Positions 18,264 through 26,181 of a stretch of DNA of 44,169 nucleotides are shown here, piece by piece (within the stretch, counting starts at the first letter, position 1; the number at the start of each line of letters is the position of its first letter). The notes under the pieces are model-generated. The model had not been told where the DNA came from, did not search any database, and was given only the letters and a program-made list of their open reading frames with translations. The position numbers and the translations under genes were made by a program. Source of the stretch: an uncultured Gammaproteobacteria bacterium (lineage in GTDB: Bacteria > Pseudomonadota > Gammaproteobacteria > PS1 > Pseudothioglobaceae); assembly GCA_937899995.1 (NCBI GenBank), contig CALCCK010000018.1, positions 1 to 44,169 of the forward strand, in the 5' to 3' direction.

Positions 18264-18690
18264 CTATTTCATCATTTCTTTCATTTGAGCAGTGGTCATA
18301 TTCTGCATCATGTCTAAATGCTCTATTGTCATAGATTGCATCGCTTTCAGTTGGTCTGGTGTAACACTAACCATCATGTTTCTCATAATTACCATTTGAT
18401 CTTTTGTTAACTTCGACATCATTTTTTGCATATCCTTCATCTGCTCAACTTTCATAGTCTTCATCATCTCAAGCATTAACTCTTTTTTGCTTAGTGGTAA
18501 CGCTCTTCATCATTTTTTGCATCAACTCAGTTTCCTGTGGAGACATTTGACTCATCATGCTTCCAAACGCATCCTTTTGTTCTTGAGTCATCGGTGGAAA
18601 GCCTGCAGGTAATTCTGCAGAAACAATAGAGCCGAACATAGTGGCAGATAGGATTGATACCGTTAATATTTTAGTGATAGTTTTTTTCAT
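18264..18690 (-). pseudogene. Exported methionine-repeat protein, frameshifted
   Basis: Two overlapping frames look like one gene with a single-base insertion. Frame 1 (18690-18469, 73 aa) starts with a signal peptide, MKKTITKILTVSILS... with SA/E cleavage near 25. Frame 2 (18476-18264, 70 aa) has no signal peptide. Removing one A from the six-A run (T6 at 18483-18488 on the plus strand) joins them into 141 residues and restores an exact 15-residue repeat: MSPQETELMQKMMKS, VTTKQKELMLEMMKT, MKVEQMKDMQKMMSK, LTKDQMVIMRNMMVS. About 27 of 116 mature residues are Met; there is no Cys and one His. The MxxMM spacing recalls periplasmic Cu(I)/Ag(I)-binding proteins, which is inference only. It has a strong ribosome-binding site (GAGGAG), its own promoter and a strong terminator. 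Family not recognised. A sequencing error would make it an intact gene. Confidence 0.75.
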
Positions 18691-18775
18691 GTTAATCTCC
18701 TCGATTAGTTATTTAATACAACACCATCATTATTGTTGTGTTTTATGTTCAGACTTAGTTGCTCTGACGGAGTTC

Positions 18776-18781
18776 ATTATA
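18776..18781 (-). promoter_or_regulatory. -10 box of the Met-rich gene
   Basis: A perfect TATAAT on the minus strand, about 86 bases upstream of the ATG at 18690. No good -35 is present at the usual distance; that position is occupied by the inverted repeat at 18786-18817, which suggests activator-dependent or repressed transcription. Confidence 0.55.
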
Positions 18782-18785
18782 CGCT

Positions 18786-18817
18786 ATATATTAGAATTCA
18801 ATAATATTCTAATATAT
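18786..18817. repeat. 12-base perfect inverted repeat at the Met-rich promoter
   Basis: ATATATTAGAAT (18786-18797) and ATTCTAATATAT (18806-18817) flank an eight-base centre. It starts four bases upstream of the -10 box and covers the expected -35, so it is a candidate operator. It has no G/C-rich stem and no T-tract, so it is not a terminator. Confidence 0.6.
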
Positions 18818-18878
18818 ATAGCAAAATTAAAACATAAACCTCTGTAAAGCCTATTAATAAAAGGTTTTAAATATCTCA

Positions 18879-18923
18879 GATATTGCTACGATATTTACCG
18901 GCATGCGTCACTCCAAGCATTAA
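18879..18923 (+). pseudogene. Remnant copy of the purH 3' end
   Basis: Translated on the plus strand this reads DIATIFTGMRHSKH-stop, against [14 protein letters not shown]-stop at the real purH end (9 of 14 identical, same stop position). At the DNA level bases 18882-18924 match 17964-18006 at 34 of 43 positions, with 13 identical in a row (GGCATGCGTCACT). Further upstream the similarity fades and a stop occurs at 18858. Several differences are at third codon positions, so the copy was coding before it decayed, or came from a diverged purH. Its stop overlaps the avtA stop on the other strand. Confidence 0.75.
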
Positions 18924-20173
18924 AAAGCTTCTTGATGAATCGCCTTAAGGCCTTTCATTAATGTCATTTCATCCTTAGCGTAGTTAATACGAATGCATTG
19001 ATGTTGGTGTGGCCAAGCATCATCCATACCAATAAAGAAGTTGTGCCCGGGAATAATGTAAATACCTTTGGCTTTGAGTTTATGATACAGTTCTTCCGAA
19101 GTAATTTTCAAGTCTGGAAGCCAAAGCCACATAAAAAATGCACCTTCGAGTTTGTGCAATTTAGCATTACTATTGCCAAATACTTCATTGAATAACTTAA
19201 CGGCAATATTGGCCTTAGCTTGGTAATATGGCTTAATCACATCGTTAGCAAGTGGGATTAATGCCTTATCTTTAATCATTCGTGTGAGTAGTGATGGGCC
19301 AACACTATTGGGTGCTAACACCAAAATTCCATTCATCCTACTAATGGCCTCAACAGTATCATGATTGGCAATCACAATACCGGTTCTAAGCCCTGGCAAG
19401 CCAAGTTTGGACAACGACATACATAAAATCATATTGGCATTCCAACTTAGGGATACGTTAGTATAAATAACACCTGGAAATGGCTGACCATAAGCATTAT
19501 CAACAATGAGTGGGATATTGTTGGCTTGGGCGATGCTGTCTAGCTTTGCAAGCTCGTCATCAGTAATCACGTTGCCGGTTGGATTGGTGGGGCGAGAGAT
19601 ACAAATAACACCAATATCTTCCCGCTTAAGCGTTTGTTCTAGTTGATCAAAATCAATCTGATATTTAAATTGTTGATTGTCAAGGTCTTGAATTTTAGGT
19701 TTAACCGATATAAACATATTCGCTGACAAACCTTGGTCGGCATAGCCAATATATTCAGGTGCAATCGGTAGTAATACTTTCTTTTTACTGTCATCTGGCA
19801 TCTCGCCAGCAAATAGATTAAACAATGAAAAGAAGCTGCTTTGCGAGCCATTGGTAATGGCAATATTGCCTTCATCTAAAATCCAATCATAATGATCATT
19901 CAGCATTTTAACCAAAGCTTCAATAAACACCTCTGAGCCTTGCGGGCCGTCGTAATACCCTAACATTTGATCAACTTCGTTATTATCAATCAATGTCTGA
20001 AGCTCACTCACAAAAATATCATGTGCCTCAGGTATCAGTGCTGGATTACCGCCACCGAGCATAATGATATTTTCATCATCGCTATGGTTCGCTTTGCCTA
20101 AATCATCCATCAACTGAGTAATGCCAGAATAGCAGGTGAATTTTTCACCAAATTTTGAGTAGTTTTGATTCAT
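18920..20173 (-). CDS. avtA: Valine-pyruvate aminotransferase
   Basis: A 417-residue class I aminotransferase, the same length as E. coli AvtA and sharing its N-terminal pattern (FGEKFTCYSGITQLMDDL, MLGGGNPALIPE). It makes valine from oxoisovalerate using alanine as donor. The motifs SRPTNPTG (193-200), DNAYGQPFP and the PLP lysine Lys256 in SLSKLGLPGLRTG are intact. Expression would be monocistronic from the 94-base gap it shares with the divergent ORF at 20268. Confidence 0.92.
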   Translation of the reverse strand: MNQNYSKFGEKFTCYSGITQLMDDLGKANHSDDENIIMLGGGNPALIPEAHDIFVSELQTLIDNNEVDQMLGYYDGPQGSEVFIEALVKMLNDHYDWILDEGNIAITNGSQSSFFSLFNLFAGEMPDDSKKKVLLPIAPEYIGYADQGLSANMFISVKPKIQDLDNQQFKYQIDFDQLEQTLKREDIGVICISRPTNPTGNVITDDELAKLDSIAQANNIPLIVDNAYGQPFPGVIYTNVSLSWNANMILCMSLSKLGLPGLRTGIVIANHDTVEAISRMNGILVLAPNSVGPSLLTRMIKDKALIPLANDVIKPYYQAKANIAVKLFNEVFGNSNAKLHKLEGAFFMWLWLPDLKITSEELYHKLKAKGIYIIPGHNFFIGMDDAWPHQHQCIRINYAKDEMTLMKGLKAIHQEAF

Positions 20174-20267
20174 GGTTTTATTTTATGGCAAATACCAATG
20201 AGTTTTATAAGTATAAATACACTTCACTATCGATTAAAATAATCACATTGATACAAATATTTTCAAC

Positions 20268-20684
20268 ATGAGTATAGAAAAAATTACCGCCTTTCCTGAA
20301 ATCACCTTCGCCGTTGTTGAGGGTGATGATCTTGTTTCCATTACCCAAGGGTATTACGATATTGACAAGGTAACAGAACACATACAAACCTGTATTGGAA
20401 TGGTTAGAAAATACGAAAAAATGGGTTATTATAATTTAGCCAAACCTGAGTTTGTCAGTGAAGTGATCACCACTTTTACTAATTTAGAAGTCAGTAAAAA
20501 AGACGTTATTCGCGCGAATAATTTTATGGAAATTACGGGATATGAATGTAATCGTGTTTGGCAACTGCCCGATCAAATGAAAGTACTGGCCTCACAAATG
20601 CTACGTGGTTTCTACATTACTTACGACACGGACAACTGGGAAGATTTTAGTATTGAACCTATTGAAGATGAAGCTTCAAGTTAA
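20268..20684 (+). CDS. Hypothetical protein, 138 aa
   Basis: I do not recognise this protein. It is acidic, cytosolic-looking (no signal peptide or membrane segment) and mixed alpha/beta, with a Glu/Asp-rich C-terminus (IEPIEDEASS). A hydrophobic strand (ITFAVVEGDDLVSITQGYYD) precedes helical segments. It is monocistronic, divergent from avtA and convergent with dbpA, whose 3' end it overlaps by four bases. Codon use and composition resemble the neighbours, so it is probably a real gene. Confidence 0.7.
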   Translation: MSIEKITAFPEITFAVVEGDDLVSITQGYYDIDKVTEHIQTCIGMVRKYEKMGYYNLAKPEFVSEVITTFTNLEVSKKDVIRANNFMEITGYECNRVWQLPDQMKVLASQMLRGFYITYDTDNWEDFSIEPIEDEASS

Positions 20685-22066
20685 GAAAGAATCCTCACTC
20701 TGAATGATCTGCCTTTAAGCTTATCATTACTAATTTTCTTGAGTGCAATTTTCACTAGCTCTGAACTCACCGCCACATAAGACCAATTACTAGCAACAAT
20801 AATCTTACCGATTTTATCACCCGGTATCCCCCCCTTGCCTGTGAGCCCACCCACAATATCACCAGGACGAAGTTTCTGCTTTTTACCACCATCAATTTTG
20901 AGTGTGGTCATTACAGGCTTTCTGATGGGCTTATCTAAGTAGCTGTCACTCGGCAGTGGATCGGCAAATTGTTCGGCATCAACACCAAGTTCTAAAGCGT
21001 TAATTTTATGTGTTTCACGATCGCCATACAAAGTACAGGCAATACCGCTACGTCCTGCTCTACCAGTACGACCAATTCGATGCACATGTACCTCTGGATC
21101 ATGTGCAATGTTAAAATTAATCACCATATCGAGTGCATCAATATCTAAGCCTCTAGCCGCAACATCAGTCGCCACTAAAACCGACACACTTTTATTAGAA
21201 AAACGAATCAAGGCTTGATCACGCTCTCGTTGATCAAGATCACCATGAATGGCAAGCGCATAAAAACCATAATAAATCAGCTCATCAGCCACATCTTGCG
21301 TATCAATTTTAGTGTTACAAAATACCAAGGCAGAATCTGGCTTATGTTTGGCTAATAATAACCTTAAGGCAGTCATACGATCATCAGCGCTATTGGCCTT
21401 ATGAAAGTATTGCTTAATGGTGGTTTCTTCATGGGTTGATGGCGCATTCACCATGAGTGGCTGGCTCATCACACGATCAGCAATACTGGCGATTTCATCA
21501 GGGAATGTTGCACTAAATAATAAGGTTTGGCGTTTAGAAGGAATCTTTGCAATAATCTGATCAATAGCATCTTGAAAACCCATATCAAGCATACGATCAG
21601 CCTCGTCCAATACCAATGTATCTATGTGATCAAGCGTTAGTGTGCCTTTACGTAGATGCTCTTCAATGCGCCCTGGTGTACCGACAACAATATGCACGCC
21701 GTGCTCTAGTGAGCCAATCTGCGGACCAAATGGCGCACCACCACAAAGCGTTAAAACCTTAATATTATGAATGGCTCTAGCGAGTTTCCGAATCTCACTG
21801 GCAACTTGATCAGCTAGCTCACGCGTTGGGCACAAAACAATCGATTGCGCTTTGAAGGATTTAACATTGAGTTTATGCAATAAACCCAAACCAAACGCTG
21901 CAGTTTTGCCTGAGCCAGTTTTACCTTGGCCAATGACATCCTTGCCCAATAAAATTGATGGCAAACTTAGTTGCTGAATCGGGGTCATTGACTCGTAACC
22001 CAACGAACTCAAATTTTTTAATAAGTCAGGATGTAAATTTAGTGATGAAAAATCAGTTTTACTCAA
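20681..22066 (-). CDS. dbpA: ATP-dependent RNA helicase DbpA
   Basis: A 461-residue DEAD-box helicase. Q-motif (MTPIQ), motif I GKTGSGKT, PTRELA, GTPGR, DEAD, SAT and HRIGRTGRAG are all present. The C-terminal 75 residues (from RPGDIVGGLTGKGGI to the RSFRVRIL end) form the DbpA RNA-binding domain that recognises hairpin 92 of 23S rRNA, so its job is late assembly of the 50S subunit. Confidence 0.93.
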   Translation of the reverse strand: MSKTDFSSLNLHPDLLKNLSSLGYESMTPIQQLSLPSILLGKDVIGQGKTGSGKTAAFGLGLLHKLNVKSFKAQSIVLCPTRELADQVASEIRKLARAIHNIKVLTLCGGAPFGPQIGSLEHGVHIVVGTPGRIEEHLRKGTLTLDHIDTLVLDEADRMLDMGFQDAIDQIIAKIPSKRQTLLFSATFPDEIASIADRVMSQPLMVNAPSTHEETTIKQYFHKANSADDRMTALRLLLAKHKPDSALVFCNTKIDTQDVADELIYYGFYALAIHGDLDQRERDQALIRFSNKSVSVLVATDVAARGLDIDALDMVINFNIAHDPEVHVHRIGRTGRAGRSGIACTLYGDRETHKINALELGVDAEQFADPLPSDSYLDKPIRKPVMTTLKIDGGKKQKLRPGDIVGGLTGKGGIPGDKIGKIIVASNWSYVAVSSELVKIALKKISNDKLKGRSFRVRILS

Positions 22067-22167
22067 AATAACGACCTTTAAATAATATTGAAGCTGTGTA
22101 TTTTACTTAAACATATTCATGCTACACCTGATATAACCTAATAAATCAATTTATTAAACCAAAAAAG

Positions 22168-22197
22168 TTGAATGTTAATTATTTATACGGTGATAAT
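22168..22197 (+). promoter_or_regulatory. Candidate 6S RNA promoter
   Basis: TTGAAT (22168-22173) and GATAAT (22192-22197) are separated by 18 bases and sit immediately before the 6S RNA 5' end, giving a start near 22202-22205. Confidence 0.55.
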
Positions 22198-22201
22198 AAT
22201 A

Positions 22202-22380
22202 ATTGTCTGTTGTGTTTGTAGTTGACTATATCCCCTGAGCCGATAAATAAACAAATAAGGAGATGAGATAGCTTACTATTGAGCAAGCCCACTTTGAAGT
22301 GGGAAGCCTGCGGTAATCTTCGAACTTCCGCCTTGAGTCTTCTTGGTTCAGGTTTCTTTCAGCGCGACACAATGGATCCT
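22202..22380 (+). ncRNA. ssrS: 6S RNA
   Basis: This fills the gap between dbpA and fau, the position of ssrS beside fau (ygfA) in many gammaproteobacteria. The stretch CCCCTGAGCCGATA (22232-22245) is identical to a conserved segment of E. coli 6S RNA, and GCCTGCGG (22307-22314) matches its 3' conserved segment. The ends pair: TTGTGTT (22210-22216) with GACACAA (22366-22372), with the helix continuing outward through CTG/TGG. The RNA mimics an open promoter and sequesters sigma-70 RNA polymerase in stationary phase. Exact ends are estimated; about 180 nt fits the class. Confidence 0.88.
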
Positions 22381-22414
22381 TCTTATTTTTAGCACTTCAG
22401 TTATAATTCATACC

Positions 22415-22969
22415 ATGAAGACGCTTAGGCAATCCATTCGCATCCAAAGACGATCAATCTCTACGTCTGATCGTGAAAAATTTGCCAAACAATTATTGTC
22501 TCAAGTGCAAAAAATAGCAAATTTTAAAAATGGACAAAAAATTGCCCTTTATTTACCAAATGATGGCGAAATTGATACAAAATACATACAAAACTTCTTA
22601 AAATATAAGGGTTTCAGCATATATTTGCCGATATTAATTGATGAAAGTCTTAAATTTGCAAAAGTTGGTAAAAATTTCATAAAAAATCGGTTTGGCATTG
22701 ATGAACCGATTTCTGCCCAAATTTTAAATGCTAATCAGCTAAATATTATCTTTATACCACTGGTGGGCTTTGATCAATTCAAAAATCGCATTGGCATGGG
22801 TGGTGGATTTTACGATCGCACCTTAAGTTTTAAAAACCGACAGAAAAATTATAAAAACCCTAAGCTTTTTGGATTGGCTTTTGATTGTCAAGAAGTGACT
22901 AAACTTAATGCTAAACCTTGGGATGTACCACTAGATGCAGTAATTACACCAACTACAATTTACCGATAG
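22415..22969 (+). CDS. fau: 5-formyltetrahydrofolate cyclo-ligase
   Basis: A 184-residue enzyme that converts 5-formyl-THF to methenyl-THF with ATP. GMGGGFYDRTL near the C-terminus is the family's nucleotide/folate loop, and the N-terminal KTLRQSIRIQRRSIS fits. I chose the ATG at 22415; the frame is open from 22343 but that part lies within the 6S RNA. TATAAT at 22402-22407 ends seven bases before this ATG, so a leaderless transcript is possible in addition to read-through from 6S RNA. It converges on and overlaps the ubiH-like gene by 17 bases. Confidence 0.92.
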   Translation: MKTLRQSIRIQRRSISTSDREKFAKQLLSQVQKIANFKNGQKIALYLPNDGEIDTKYIQNFLKYKGFSIYLPILIDESLKFAKVGKNFIKNRFGIDEPISAQILNANQLNIIFIPLVGFDQFKNRIGMGGGFYDRTLSFKNRQKNYKNPKLFGLAFDCQEVTKLNAKPWDVPLDAVITPTTIYR

Positions 22970-24110
22970 CGTGTTTTTGAAAAAATGATTTAAGCGTTGG
23001 ATTTTCATTAATAAGATTCATACCAAAACCACGCAACCAACGAAGTGGTTCGTTATTTTCTTTATAAATCCAGTTTAAACCGGTCATGGTTTTTGCCATT
23101 AGTTCATTATCGAGTCGGCGCGCTCTGGCGTAGGCACGTAATACGCCATAATCACCTAACGGTTTTGAACTAGATTGTAATTGATCTGATAATTCATTAA
23201 CATCTGAAAAACCTAAGTTAACACCCTGTCCTGCAAGGGGGTGAATATTGTGCGCTGCATCACCAATTAAGGCTATGTTTTCTTTAACGTAATCTTTGGC
23301 GCTGCGCTCAATCAGTGGAAATGCTTGGACTTGATTAAGCACTTCAAACTGACCAAATCGATATTCCACACCAGCTGAGAGTCTGTCAGCAAAATCTTGT
23401 GAAGATAATGATAACAACTCATCAGCAAGACGATCTTCCGCTGACCAAACAATTGAGGCTTCATTATCACTCAATGGTAATAGTGCAATAATGCTATTAG
23501 ACAAAAACCGTTGCCAAGTAGTGTCTTCAAAACTTTTGTCTGTGCGGATATTACAAATAATGGCTTTTTGTTGATAATTAGTTTCACTAATTTCGATTTG
23601 CGTTAAGTCACGAATATGTGAACGTGCACCATCAGCGCCAATTAACAAAGCGCAAGATAACTGTTGATCATTATCAAGCTGTAACTGATAGCCCTTATCT
23701 ACTTTATCAATACTATCGAGTTTGGCATTAATGAATTCAACCTTGGTATCGCTTAACGCTGCAAACATGGCAGACTGAATGGCATCATTTTCAATGATAT
23801 GGCCTAAATGCGTTAAGTTATCATCAGCTGCAGAAAAATCTAAATTACCATGAGAATTTTGATCCCAAACTTTAGTTTGTGTAAACACATGTTTACGCTT
23901 AATTAAATCCCAAACACCAAGCTTAGTTAGAAAGGTTTCAGAGGTTGGCGTGATGGCGCTAACTCGTGTGTGAAAAGTATCATCAAGCACTGGGTTAGGA
24001 TTGTTTGGCTCGATAATAGCAATTGATGCATTGGTTTTTTGTGCCATACTCAAAGCAAAAGCCTGACCCACCATGCCACCGCCAACAATCACCACATCAA
24101 ACTGACTCAT
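22953..24110 (-). CDS. UbiH/UbiF/VisC-family FAD hydroxylase
   Basis: A 385-residue flavoprotein monooxygenase of ubiquinone synthesis. FAD loop VVIVGGGMVG near residue 6, the GADGARS (DG) motif mid-protein and LIGDAAHNIHPLAGQGVNLGF near the C-terminus define the family. UbiH, UbiF and UbiI differ in which ring carbon they hydroxylate and cannot be told apart safely here. The start overlaps the pmbA stop as ATGA. It is the last gene of the long minus-strand run that begins at birA. Confidence 0.9.
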   Translation of the reverse strand: MSQFDVVIVGGGMVGQAFALSMAQKTNASIAIIEPNNPNPVLDDTFHTRVSAITPTSETFLTKLGVWDLIKRKHVFTQTKVWDQNSHGNLDFSAADDNLTHLGHIIENDAIQSAMFAALSDTKVEFINAKLDSIDKVDKGYQLQLDNDQQLSCALLIGADGARSHIRDLTQIEISETNYQQKAIICNIRTDKSFEDTTWQRFLSNSIIALLPLSDNEASIVWSAEDRLADELLSLSSQDFADRLSAGVEYRFGQFEVLNQVQAFPLIERSAKDYVKENIALIGDAAHNIHPLAGQGVNLGFSDVNELSDQLQSSSKPLGDYGVLRAYARARRLDNELMAKTMTGLNWIYKENNEPLRWLRGFGMNLINENPTLKSFFQKHAIGKL

Positions 24111-25423
24111 GATTTCCCTGCAATGGTCATTTGGTTAATCAACACTGATCCAACTTTTAGATTGCTACGTTGGTCGATATCTGTACCTACGTGTTCAATA
24201 CCCAACAGCATTTCTTTTAAATTACTAGCAATAGTGAGGCCAGAAACAGGATATTGAATCTCGCCATTTTCTACCCAAAAGCCTAATGCACCTCGTGAAT
24301 AATCACCGGTTGTTGCGTTCACACCTTGTCCCATGAGCTCGGTTACTACCAAGCCTTTACCCATGACTTTAATCATTGCTTCTAAGCCGCCATCAAAGTT
24401 AGCAGTAACATTCACATTATTAGTGCCGCCTGAATTAGCAGTGGTTTTAAGGCCGAGTTGGTTGGCTGAATATTGCCCCATCACATAACTTTTAACTCGC
24501 CCATTTTCAACAAAATATTGTTCGCGTTTAAGCACGCCGTCATCATCAAAAGCTTTAGCGCCCAATGTCTTTTTTGCAAAGGGTTGCTCTAACAAACTCA
24601 AACTTTCTGGAATGACAATCTGGTCAATACTGTTTAATAAAAAAGTTGATTTTTTGTATTGTCTTGAACCACCTAAAGCGCCTAATAATTGGGCAAATAA
24701 TCCGCCTGATAAACGTGATGTAAAAATCACTGGGCATTTTTGTGATGTAAGTGATTGTGCGCCCAGCTTTTGTTGTGCTAATAGCGCCGCCTTCATGCCT
24801 ACTTGCTCTGGTGATTCTAAGTCATTCGCATCAAGTGCTGTGGTGTATTCATAGGCAGTTTGCATGTCGCCATCACGCTTTGCAATTAAAGAGCAGTTAA
24901 GTGAATGGCGTGTGCTACTTTGCGTGGCAATGAGCCCGTTAGAATTAGCATATAAGCCCTCACCTTGAAAACTAGAAACTTCTGCACCTTCTGAATTATC
25001 AATTTCATTTTGCTCTAGGGCGATTTCTTCACAAGCTTTAGCTAAATCAATACTGTGTTGTGCGTCTAAATCCCAAGGGTGATAAAGATCTAAATCAGGC
25101 ACATCAAATGCCATCAAATCTTTTGGCGCTAAGCTATTAAAAGGATCTTCTTGAGTATACTTTGCAATCAAACAAGCCGATTCAATGGTTTTGTTTAGAC
25201 TATCTTTACTCAAGTCAACACTCGAAGCATGACCTTTCTTTTTACCTATATAGACATTAATTTCAAAATTTTTGTCCAGATGGTATTGTAATGTTTCTAC
25301 ATTGCCCAATCTAACTGCAGTTGATACGCCAGAGCTTGAGCCAAGTGATATTTCATAATCACTGACTTTATATTGCTTTAACAAATCAATGGCTAGTTGT
25401 GCGGTTTGTTTTAAAGATGACAT
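24107..25423 (-). CDS. pmbA: Metalloprotease subunit PmbA/TldE
   Basis: A 438-residue TldD/PmbA-family protein close to E. coli PmbA in length. N-terminal SDYEISLGSSSGVSTAVRLG, the central FTSRLSGGLFAQLLGALGG and the C-terminal ATGDYSRGALGFWVENGEI are the family landmarks. PmbA is the non-catalytic partner of TldD in a heterodimer that matures or degrades small peptides. No tldD is in the window. Confidence 0.92.
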   Translation of the reverse strand: MSSLKQTAQLAIDLLKQYKVSDYEISLGSSSGVSTAVRLGNVETLQYHLDKNFEINVYIGKKKGHASSVDLSKDSLNKTIESACLIAKYTQEDPFNSLAPKDLMAFDVPDLDLYHPWDLDAQHSIDLAKACEEIALEQNEIDNSEGAEVSSFQGEGLYANSNGLIATQSSTRHSLNCSLIAKRDGDMQTAYEYTTALDANDLESPEQVGMKAALLAQQKLGAQSLTSQKCPVIFTSRLSGGLFAQLLGALGGSRQYKKSTFLLNSIDQIVIPESLSLLEQPFAKKTLGAKAFDDDGVLKREQYFVENGRVKSYVMGQYSANQLGLKTTANSGGTNNVNVTANFDGGLEAMIKVMGKGLVVTELMGQGVNATTGDYSRGALGFWVENGEIQYPVSGLTIASNLKEMLLGIEHVGTDIDQRSNLKVGSVLINQMTIAGKS

Positions 25424-25431
25424 GGTTGGAA

Positions 25432-26181
25432 TTATACTAAGTAATCTAAATCAGTTGACTGTGGAAATTCAGTTGTTTGCTGTGAATGTTGGAAATCAAC
25501 TATTAATGCTTTGGCTGGCACCCATAAAGCCCAAATACCCAGAGCAATAATTAACCCACCAGAGAATTTTCTCACCAAAGGTTTTTTAATGGCTGCGCTT
25601 AGCTTTGAAGAAAACCCTGCCATTAACAATAAACTAGGCAGTGTACCCAACCCAAAAGCCATCATAATCAACCCACCTTGAACAGCAGAGCCTGACAATA
25701 CAGAAAAACTCAACGCACCATAGACTAAGCCGCAAGGAATACCACCCCAAAATAGACCCACTAAAAAAGCACTTTTTAAGCTGGTAACCGGTAAGAATTT
25801 TTGACTAATAGGATGTAACTTTACCCACAATTTCGCTCCAACTTTCTCCAGCACTTGTATGCCTGCATACCAATTAGCAATGTACAAACCTACTAACACC
25901 ATTAATATACCTGAGAAGATCCTTAATGCGTGATCAAGCACGCTCATCTTCAACGCGTTTGAAAGTAACTCGCCAGCCAAGCCAAATAATACACCCATTA
26001 AGATATAACTAAGGATTCGACCGGTGTTGTAATTCAGGTGATATAGCGAAGTTTGTTTAGCGTTAGATCTAATCTCTGCTGGCAAAGCTGAAGTCAACAA
26101 AGCAACCACGCCGCCACACATGCTTAGACAATGTACACCGCCTAACAAACCCATCAAAAAAACAATGGTTAAGGTGTCCAT
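25432..26181 (-). CDS. TauE/SafE- or DsbD_2-like membrane protein
   Basis: A 249-residue inner-membrane protein with six or more helices and the MGLLGGVHCLSMCGG start typical of the 'sulfite exporter TauE/SafE, DsbD_2' group. Cys18 and Cys22, plus Cys in WGGIPCGLVYGA, may be metal or thiol sites. Relatives often sit next to cytochrome cbb3 oxidase and copper genes; here the neighbours are corC and pmbA, so the role stays open. The start shares TAATG with the corC stop. Confidence 0.75.
   Translation of the reverse strand: MDTLTIVFLMGLLGGVHCLSMCGGVVALLTSALPAEIRSNAKQTSLYHLNYNTGRILSYILMGVLFGLAGELLSNALKMSVLDHALRIFSGILMVLVGLYIANWYAGIQVLEKVGAKLWVKLHPISQKFLPVTSLKSAFLVGLFWGGIPCGLVYGALSFSVLSGSAVQGGLIMMAFGLGTLPSLLLMAGFSSKLSAAIKKPLVRKFSGGLIIALGIWALWVPAKALIVDFQHSQQTTEFPQSTDLDYLV

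Noticed and set aside
18469-18490. Programmed -1 frameshift at the A AAA AAG heptamer in the Met-rich gene
   Set aside because: The codon phase is wrong (CAA AAA AGA in the zero frame), a -1 slip reaches a stop within three codons, and the useful frame is +1.
18641-18847. Plus-strand 68-codon ORF over the Met-rich promoter
   Set aside because: It is antisense to the signal-peptide region and spans the promoter and inverted repeat; no ribosome-binding site.
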